DNA of 43,128 nucleotides from positions 1 to 43,128 of the forward strand of contig JALOAH010000035.1 in the NCBI GenBank assembly GCA_023228865.1, in the 5' to 3' direction. Source of the DNA: Porticoccaceae bacterium. GTDB taxonomy: Bacteria; Pseudomonadota; Gammaproteobacteria; Pseudomonadales; Porticoccaceae. How positions within the stretch are numbered: the first letter of the stretch is position 1; each line of letters begins with the position of its first letter. The notes below the pieces were generated by a model, which worked only from the letters and a program-made list of their open reading frames with translations, had not been told where the DNA came from and ran no database searches. The position numbers were made by a program, and so were the translations under genes. Below, in pieces: positions 37,924 to 43,128 of this stretch.

Positions 37924-39386
37924 TGAGCTGGGAAACCGTTATCGGCCTCGAAGTGCATGTCCAGCTGGCCACCCGATCGAAAATTTTTTCCGGCTCCAGC
38001 ACCGCCTTTGGTGCCGAGCCCAACACCCAGGCCAGCGCCGTCGATCTCGCCATGCCCGGCACCCTGCCCGTGGCCAACGAACAGGCCTTTCGCTACGCCA
38101 TTATGTTCGGCCTTGCCGTTAACGCCGAGATCGGCAAAACCTCGGTGTTTGAGCGCAAAAACTACTTTTACCCCGACCTGCCCAAGGGCTACCAGACCAC
38201 CCAGCTGGAAAAACCCATTGTCGGCCCCGGCTGGGTCGACATTCAGCGCAAGGACGACAGTCACAAAAAAGTGCGCATTCATCACGCCCACCTGGAAGAG
38301 GATGCGGGCAAGTCTCTCCACGACACGTTTTTTGATACAAGCGGTCGCGGCATGAGCGGTATCGACCTGAACCGGGCGGGCACGCCGCTGATCGAAATTG
38401 TCTCCGAACCGGACATGAGCAGCGCCGAAGAGGCTGTCGCCTTTGCCAAAAAACTCCACTCCATCGTCACCTCCCTGGGTATTTGCGACGGCAATATGTC
38501 CCAGGGCTCCATGCGCTTTGACGTCAACATTTCCGTGCGCAAACCCGGCCAGCCCCTGGGCACCCGCACCGAAACCAAAAACCTCAATTCGTTCAAGTTT
38601 ATGGAAGAGGCCATCGCCCTTGAAGTGGAGCGTCAAATCGACATCCTCGAAGACGGCGGCAATATCATTCAGGAAACCCGGCTCTACAACGGCGACACCA
38701 AAACCGCCCGCTCCATGCGCAGCAAAGAGGAAGCCAACGACTACCGCTATTTCCCCTGCCCCGACCTGCTGCCGGTGGTGATCGACGACGACACCATTGA
38801 CCAGCTGCGCCGCAACCTGCCAGAACTGCCGGACGCCCGTCACAACCGCTTTATGACCGACTACGGCCTCTCCGATTACGACGCCGCCGTGCTCGGCGAC
38901 GAGGCCCAGATGGCGCACTACTTTGAAGCGGCGGCCAAGGTGTCCAGCGACGCCAAGCTCACCGCCAACTGGATTATGGGAGAGCTGTCCGCCCGGCTGA
39001 ACAGCAGCGACCTGGATATCGGCCAATGTCCGGTGAGCGCCGACTATCTCGGCCGCATGGTGTTGCGCATCAAGGACGGCACCATTTCCACCAAAATGGC
39101 CAAGGACGTTCTTCAGGCCATGTGGGACGGTGAGGGCGATCCCGATACGATTATCGACAAGCGCGGCTTGAAGCAGGTCTCCGACAGCGGCGCCATCGAA
39201 GCCCTGGTGGCGGAGGTTATCGCCAGCAGCCCGGCGCAGGTGGACAACTATCGCAGCGCCGATGACAGCAAACGGCCGAAAATGCTCGGCTACTTTGTCG
39301 GCCAGATCATGAAGGCATCCAAAGGTCAGGCCAACCCCCAGCAGGTCAACGAGATACTGCTGAAAAAACTTGACGAACTGCTCTGA
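37923..39386 (+). CDS. gatB: Asp/Glu-tRNA amidotransferase subunit GatB
   Basis: 487 residues. The N-terminal kinase/cradle domain has [35 protein letters not shown] and the metal-site block [14 protein letters not shown], followed by [17 protein letters not shown]. The C-terminal YqeY-like tail domain includes [17 protein letters not shown]. It phosphorylates and amidates the tRNA-bound acidic residue. It overlaps gatA by one base (TAATG) and ends the gatCAB unit. Confidence 0.98.
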   Translation: MSWETVIGLEVHVQLATRSKIFSGSSTAFGAEPNTQASAVDLAMPGTLPVANEQAFRYAIMFGLAVNAEIGKTSVFERKNYFYPDLPKGYQTTQLEKPIVGPGWVDIQRKDDSHKKVRIHHAHLEEDAGKSLHDTFFDTSGRGMSGIDLNRAGTPLIEIVSEPDMSSAEEAVAFAKKLHSIVTSLGICDGNMSQGSMRFDVNISVRKPGQPLGTRTETKNLNSFKFMEEAIALEVERQIDILEDGGNIIQETRLYNGDTKTARSMRSKEEANDYRYFPCPDLLPVVIDDDTIDQLRRNLPELPDARHNRFMTDYGLSDYDAAVLGDEAQMAHYFEAAAKVSSDAKLTANWIMGELSARLNSSDLDIGQCPVSADYLGRMVLRIKDGTISTKMAKDVLQAMWDGEGDPDTIIDKRGLKQVSDSGAIEALVAEVIASSPAQVDNYRSADDSKRPKMLGYFVGQIMKASKGQANPQQVNEILLKKLDELL

Positions 39387-39433
39387 GCAGCAACCTTCCA
39401 ATACAAAATTGCAAGTGAGAAACAGGTACTCCT

Positions 39434-39739
39434 ATGTCATTAAAGAAAGACAAAAAGAAGGTTATCGGCGAAGTTTTTGATGACGAGCGCATTAAAACTT
39501 TTTTGCGGTTTTTACCCCCGGCTGGCGTCAATGGCGACTACCATCTGCTGGAAAAAGCCTACAGGGGCATGATGGCGGAAAATTTTGAAACGTTTATCGG
39601 GTTTTTCATCGCGGAAGGCCGGGATCTCAACGCCAAAAATCCCGACGGCAAAACCCTGCTTGAGGTGGTCAGCCAGCATCGCCACGGCGAAGATTATGGC
39701 GACATTCTCAAAGCCGCTGGCGCCCGGCAACCGGAATGA
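39434..39739 (+). CDS. PA4642-family small protein
   Basis: 101 residues: MSLKKDKKKVIGEVFDDERI, then FLRFLPPAGVNGDYHLLEKA-YRGM and DLNAKNPDGKTLLEVVSQHR. This matches a conserved small cytoplasmic protein family of Pseudomonas relatives; no function is known. The second half resembles an ankyrin-like helix pair (DGKTLLEVV). It lies 47 bp after gatB, possibly in the same transcript. Confidence 0.8.
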   Translation: MSLKKDKKKVIGEVFDDERIKTFLRFLPPAGVNGDYHLLEKAYRGMMAENFETFIGFFIAEGRDLNAKNPDGKTLLEVVSQHRHGEDYGDILKAAGARQPE

Positions 39740-39762
39740 ATCAAACGGCAACGGGGAGAGCG

Positions 39763-39832
39763 CCGCCAGCCATCAAATACGGCTGGCGGACGATGACTGA
39801 GCGCCTGTTGCCGCCAGAAAAACGGCGGCAGC
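39763..39832 (+). promoter_or_regulatory. Two tandem stem-loops before the first paralog gene
   Basis: Stem 1: CCGCCAGCC (39763-39771) with GGCTGGCGG (39781-39789), a perfect 9 bp stem with a 9-base loop. Stem 2: GTTGCCGCC (39807-39815) with GGCGGCAGC (39824-39832), 9 pairs including one G-T, ending 7 bases before the GTG start at 39840. Neither is followed by a T-run, so they are not classic terminators. Confidence 0.55.
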
Positions 39833-39839
39833 GGCCATA

Positions 39840-40421
39840 GTGAGCCTCAAACTGCTGTTCAGCACTGCGGCAATTATTATCACCTTCGCCGCTTTTGTGC
39901 CCTACGTGCTTGCCACCCTGTCGGGGAAAACCAAACCCCATGTGTTCTCCTGGGTGATCTGGGGCACCACCACTTTTATTGTTTTTTTCGCCCAGCTCGA
40001 CGCCAAGGGCGGCATGGGCGCCTGGCCCATTGGCGTTTCCGGCGCCATCGCCATTGTCATCGCCGTCATTGCCCTCGCAAAAAAAACCGACACCAGTATC
40101 ACGCCGCTGGACTGGTTATTTTTCATTTCGGCACTGCTATCCCTGCCCTTTTGGTACCTGACCTCCGACCCGACCTGGGCGGTGATTATTCTCACCACCG
40201 TCGATCTCCTCGGCTTTGGCCCCACTATTCGCAAGGCCTACGCGTTTCCCCAGGATGAAAACCTGATGTTTTTTGGTCTTGTGGTGGCGAGAAATGTATT
40301 GGGCATTATGGCTCTGGAACATTACTCTGTCGCCACCGTATTATTTCCCCTGTCAGTGATGCTCGCCTGTATTGGCCTTATTGTGATGATTACCCACAGA
40401 CGGAATATACTCAGCACCTGA
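39840..40421 (+). CDS. Polytopic membrane protein, unknown (paralog 1)
   Basis: 193 residues with about six to seven helices. The GTG start gives MSLKLLFSTAAIIITFAAFV, which lines up with the ATG of the paralog at 41265, so the start is well supported although no ribosome site is visible. Conserved blocks: LSGKTKPHVFSWVIWGTTT, GGMGAWPIGVSG, DLLGFGPTIRKAYAFPQDEN and ARNVLGIMALEHYSV. The two segments with P-x-K and aromatic residues (PYVLATLSGKTKPHVFSW; FGPTIRKAYAFP) resemble PQ-loop/SWEET-like repeats, but this is only an impression. The function is unknown. Confidence 0.8.
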   Translation: MSLKLLFSTAAIIITFAAFVPYVLATLSGKTKPHVFSWVIWGTTTFIVFFAQLDAKGGMGAWPIGVSGAIAIVIAVIALAKKTDTSITPLDWLFFISALLSLPFWYLTSDPTWAVIILTTVDLLGFGPTIRKAYAFPQDENLMFFGLVVARNVLGIMALEHYSVATVLFPLSVMLACIGLIVMITHRRNILST

Positions 40422-40454
40422 CAGCCATGGATAACAGAGGGGAAGCGACTGGCT

Positions 40455-41231
40455 ATGAATCTCAATCTCAACAATAAACATGTCCTGATCACTGGCGGCA
40501 GCAAAGGCATAGGCCTCGCCTGCGCCCGCTTGTTCCTGGCCGAAGGTGCGAAGGTGGCGCTGATTTCCCGCTCGCAAACCCATCTCGATAACGCCCGACA
40601 GCACCTCGGCGACGTCTTTACCCTGGCCGCAGACCTCCGCAATGCGGACGCCGCTGCGGCAATGGTCGAAGAGGTTGAAAACAGGTTTGGCGCTATCGAC
40701 GTCCTGGTCAACAGCGCCGGGGCGGCTCAGCGATCTGTGCCGGAAGACCTTTCTCCACCCCTGTGGCGCGCGGCCATGGACGCCAAATATTTCACCTATA
40801 TCAACGTCATAGATCCCGTCATCAAGCTTATGGCGGCGCGCGGACAGGGCGTTATCGTCAACGTCATTGGCACTGGCGGTAAAGTACCCTCCCCTGTGCA
40901 TCTTCCCGGTGGTGCGGCCAATGCCGCGTTAATGCTGGCCACCACAGGGCTGGCCAACGCTTATGCCGGCAAAGGAGTCAGAGTGGTGGGGGTCAACCCA
41001 GGGTTCACGAAAACAGAGCGCATTGCTGAGGGTTTGAAAGTGGAGGCCAAACGCAGCGGCATCGATGAAAGCGAGGCTCTGCAGCGCATGGTGGCAAGCC
41101 TGCCCCTCGGTCGCCCTGCCGATCCCGAGGAGATTGCCAGCATTGTGGTTTTTGCCTCTTCCGAGCGGGGTAGATTTCTAACGGGTGCGAATATCACCAG
41201 CGATGGCGCCGCGACGCCTTCGGTGGTTTAG
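40455..41231 (+). CDS. SDR-family protein with altered catalytic residues
   Basis: 258 residues, Rossmann fold with an intact NAD(P)-binding motif (TGGSKGIG, 13-20) and LVNSAG. The active site is unusual: the position of the catalytic Tyr in YxxxK is H149 (block VHLPGG), and the usual Lys is absent; the Ser position reads VNVIGTGG; the catalytic Asn region reads MDAKYFT. The motif shape (GGAANAALM) places it in an SDR branch where the Lys is normally missing but the Tyr is usually kept. It may bind the cofactor without ordinary oxidoreductase activity. It lies between the two membrane paralogs. Confidence 0.85.
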   Translation: MNLNLNNKHVLITGGSKGIGLACARLFLAEGAKVALISRSQTHLDNARQHLGDVFTLAADLRNADAAAAMVEEVENRFGAIDVLVNSAGAAQRSVPEDLSPPLWRAAMDAKYFTYINVIDPVIKLMAARGQGVIVNVIGTGGKVPSPVHLPGGAANAALMLATTGLANAYAGKGVRVVGVNPGFTKTERIAEGLKVEAKRSGIDESEALQRMVASLPLGRPADPEEIASIVVFASSERGRFLTGANITSDGAATPSVV

Positions 41232-41243
41232 ACCAGCGGCGAC

Positions 41244-41260
41244 GGCGCATATTGAGCGCC
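41244..41260 (+). promoter_or_regulatory. Stem-loop immediately before the second paralog gene
   Basis: GGCGC (41244-41248), loop ATATTGA, GCGCC (41256-41260), ending 4 bases before the ATG at 41265. It occupies the place where a ribosome site would be expected; none is visible. It parallels the hairpin ahead of paralog 1. Confidence 0.45.
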
Positions 41261-41264
41261 CCCA

Positions 41265-41870
41265 ATGAATATCAAATTCTTTTTCAGTATGGTGGCGATG
41301 CTAATCACCTTTATCGCCTTTATACCCTACATAGTCGCCATACTGCAGGGAAAAACCAAACCCCATATGTTTTCCTGGGTAATCTGGGGCAGCACCACCA
41401 TGGTGGTTTTTTTTGCACAGCTTGAGGATCAGGGAGGTATGGGCGCCTGGCCTACAGGTCTGTCTGGAACCATTGCCCTGTTTATCGCTTTTCTGTCCAT
41501 AGTAAAAAAGTCCGACGTTGCCGTAACCCGAATCGACTGGATTTTTTTGATTGTGGGTCTGTCGTCATTGCCGCTGTGGTACTTTACTGCCAACCCTATG
41601 TGGACAGTGATTATCCTCACCCTTATCGACCTGACGGGTTTTGGCCCCACCTTTCGCAAAGCCTATGCATTCCCCCATGATGAAAACATCGGTTTTTTTC
41701 TGATGTTTGTGGCGCGAAATACTTTCGCCATTTTAGCGCTGGAACATTACTCAGTGACCACCTTGTTTTTCCCATTGACCATTATGGTTGCCTGCTGTTC
41801 TCTGGCTGCCCTGGTGATCTATCGGCGTCAGGTACTAAAAAACCAAGAATCATTGCAGAAATTTCACTAA
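41265..41870 (+). CDS. Polytopic membrane protein, unknown (paralog 2)
   Basis: 201 residues, clearly related along its whole length to the protein encoded at 39840: LQGKTKPHMFSWVIWGSTT, GGMGAWPTGLSGTIALFIAF, LTGFGPTFRKAYAFPHDEN and ARNTFAILALEHYSVTT. The pair look like a tandem duplication around, or with, the SDR gene; similarity is strongest in these blocks and looser between. Six to seven helices are predicted, with an extra polar C-terminal tail. No family function is known to me. It ends 17 bp from the convergent RIO1 kinase gene. Confidence 0.8.
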   Translation: MNIKFFFSMVAMLITFIAFIPYIVAILQGKTKPHMFSWVIWGSTTMVVFFAQLEDQGGMGAWPTGLSGTIALFIAFLSIVKKSDVAVTRIDWIFLIVGLSSLPLWYFTANPMWTVIILTLIDLTGFGPTFRKAYAFPHDENIGFFLMFVARNTFAILALEHYSVTTLFFPLTIMVACCSLAALVIYRRQVLKNQESLQKFH

Positions 41871-41887
41871 GGAACCTCTGCACAACA

Positions 41888-42745
41888 TCAGTCGGGGCTA
41901 CCCTCCTCCAGGAGACGCTCCTGGCGAGCACGCTCCTCGGCGAGCACGGCTTTAATTTCCGCCAGCACTGCATCCACATCGGCGCTGTCGTCCGACTCTT
42001 CGAAATAACCACTCAGCGGGGTGTCTGGATGCAGGTCGCCGCTTTCATAAAGAGCCCAGATTTCCTTGGCATACTGGGTCTGTGCCAGTTCAGGGGCATA
42101 CTGGCTGTAATAGCTGCGCACCTTGTTGACATCGCGCTCCAGCATAAACTCGGCATTATTGTTGGCGGCGGCATCCACCGCCTGGGGCAGGTCGATAATC
42201 ACCGGGCCGTATTCATCGACAAGAATATTAAATTCCGACAGATCGCCGTGGACAATGCCCGCACAGAGCATGCAGACAATATAGTGGATGACCATATTGT
42301 GATCTTCTATGGCCTGTTCGGCGGACATCACCACTTCACTGAGGCGCGGCGCGACATCGCCCTCGCCGTCAGTAATCAGCTCCATCAACAGAACGCCATC
42401 GATACAGGCATAGGGCTGGGGAACGCGAACGCCCGCAGCCGCCAACCTGTAAAGCGCGTCCACCTCCGCATTGTGCCAGGTCTGCTCCTGCTGCTGACGT
42501 CCGTATTTGGAGCCTTTTTCCATGGCGCGGGCGCGGCGGCTGTTGCGGGATTTGCGCCCCTCCTGATACTGCGCTGCTTTTTTGAAGCTCCGCTTGGCAG
42601 CGTCTTTGTAGACCTTGGCGCAGCGGATTTCATTATTGCAGCGTACTACATAAACGTCGGCTTCCTTGCCGCTCATCAGGCGGCTAATAACTTCATCGAC
42701 CAGCCCTTCATCGATCAAGGGCTGAAGGCGTGGCGGGATTTTCAT
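41888..42745 (-). CDS. RIO1-type atypical serine protein kinase (PA4780-like)
   Basis: 285 residues. Kinase core: glycine-loop-like GKEADVYVVRC, ATP-binding K44 (RCAKVYK), the catalytic loop HGDLSEFNIL (D168, N173) and the metal-binding D185 in VIIDLPQAV. A basic Arg/Lys/Gln-rich insert (GRKSRNSRRARAMEKGSK) sits at 63-80, and an acidic tail closes the protein. Bacterial RIO1 homologues of this type are widespread in gammaproteobacteria; their substrates are unknown. It is convergent with paralog 2 and divergent from the alpha/beta hydrolase gene. Confidence 0.93.
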   Translation of the reverse strand: MKIPPRLQPLIDEGLVDEVISRLMSGKEADVYVVRCNNEIRCAKVYKDAAKRSFKKAAQYQEGRKSRNSRRARAMEKGSKYGRQQQEQTWHNAEVDALYRLAAAGVRVPQPYACIDGVLLMELITDGEGDVAPRLSEVVMSAEQAIEDHNMVIHYIVCMLCAGIVHGDLSEFNILVDEYGPVIIDLPQAVDAAANNNAEFMLERDVNKVRSYYSQYAPELAQTQYAKEIWALYESGDLHPDTPLSGYFEESDDSADVDAVLAEIKAVLAEERARQERLLEEGSPD

Positions 42746-42863
42746 GGTGCCTCGGAATCCTGTTAGTGGCAGTAAAACAACGCACAGTTGACAATTAAAC
42801 AGCTGTGAACAAGCTCTTGGAGGCTATCGCCCCATTCAGGGTGCAGAAGTGGTTCTGCCATCA

Positions 42864-42891
42864 TTGTGCGCTTATAGACAATGAGTATACT
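42864..42891 (+). promoter_or_regulatory. Possible sigma70 promoter for the alpha/beta hydrolase gene
   Basis: TTGTGC (42864-42869), a 16 base spacer, and TATACT (42886-42891; 5 of 6 to the -10 consensus), followed by the start codon at 42914. The -35 box is poor, so the call is tentative. Confidence 0.35.
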
Positions 42892-42913
42892 GGAATCACC
42901 AATAACAAACCCC

Positions 42914-43128
42914 ATGGATACAACAATGACCACTATCGCCAGCGCTGGCATAACAGAGCATTATCTGGAAACACCGCGCCACAAAACCTATTACCTGGCA
43001 GCGGGCGCCGCCAACAGCCCGCCTATCATCTTCATTCACGGCTGGCCTGAGTGCTCCCTGAGCTGGCGTCACCAGCTGCCTTTTTTCGCCGCCATGGGTT
43101 TTCGCGCCATCGCCCCCGACATGAGAGG
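42914..43128 (+). CDS. Alpha/beta hydrolase (epoxide-hydrolase-like), partial at 3' end
   Basis: The gene starts at ATG 42914 (or ATG 42926) and runs off the right edge; 71 codons are visible. The N-terminal strand-oxyanion region IIFIHGWPECSLSWRHQLPF is the typical HGWP-E signature of epoxide hydrolases and haloalkane dehalogenase relatives, followed by GFRAIAPDMRG-like. The nucleophile and the rest of the catalytic triad lie outside the window. It is divergent from the RIO1 kinase gene. Confidence 0.85.
   Translation, partial: MDTTMTTIASAGITEHYLETPRHKTYYLAAGAANSPPIIFIHGWPECSLSWRHQLPFFAAMGFRAIAPDMR

Noticed and set aside
37833..39401. A 522-codon open frame on the minus strand opposite gatB
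   Set aside because: Antisense to a full-length GatB with clear catalytic motifs; Gly/His/Val-rich translation typical of a shadow frame.

Overview
The window looks like chromosomal DNA from a gammaproteobacterium, probably an environmental or marine relative of the Pseudomonas/Cellvibrio lineage. The evidence is gene order and family content: mreBCD-maf-rng-yhdP-nitrilase runs divergently from gatCAB, as in Pseudomonas; proA-nadD-rsfS-rlmH is a conserved block; and PA4642-type and PA4780-type (RIO1 kinase) genes are present. Placement below class is inference. No rRNA, tRNA or CRISPR array was seen.

Layout. 1-12.8 kb is mixed: the 5' part of an MMPL/RND exporter (runs off the left edge), a DUF2892 membrane protein, a large CHASE-PAS-PAS-GAF-PAS-HD-GYP signalling protein, an EamA permease, a cytochrome b561/cytochrome c' pair, a DUF2339 membrane protein overlapping a SAM methyltransferase gene, and a small unknown gene. 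Three copies of a ~117 bp repeat with terminal inverted repeats (MITE-like) lie in the gaps of this part. 12.8-16.3 kb holds proA-nadD-rsfS-rlmH and a Lon-substrate-domain gene, all on the minus strand. 16.4-20.3 kb holds a DUF4124 gene, a DASS/SLC13 permease with two RCK_C domains, and a zinc alcohol dehydrogenase divergent from a [2Fe-2S] ferredoxin.

20.4-22.9 kb is an accessory island on the minus strand: a membrane-anchored Mrr-type nuclease with a topoisomerase-like zinc finger, a GIY-YIG nuclease-domain protein 30 bp downstream, a decayed fragment of a second Mrr gene, and a ParDE toxin-antitoxin pair. This is the best candidate here for an undescribed defence-type module. It sits between housekeeping genes (ferredoxin and trpA).

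23-35.9 kb is minus-strand core: trpBA (somewhat divergent), a host-attachment-family protein, a lipoprotein MsrB, then nitrilase-yhdP-rng-maf-mreD-mreC-mreB, an envelope and cell-shape cluster. mreC appears to start at a non-canonical AUC codon. 36.1-39.4 kb is gatCAB (tRNA-dependent amidotransferase) on the plus strand, followed by a PA4642-type gene. Two paralogous polytopic membrane proteins of unknown function then flank an SDR-family protein that lacks the usual catalytic Tyr and Lys; each paralog has a stem-loop just before its start codon. The window ends with a RIO1-type kinase divergent from the start of an alpha/beta hydrolase gene.
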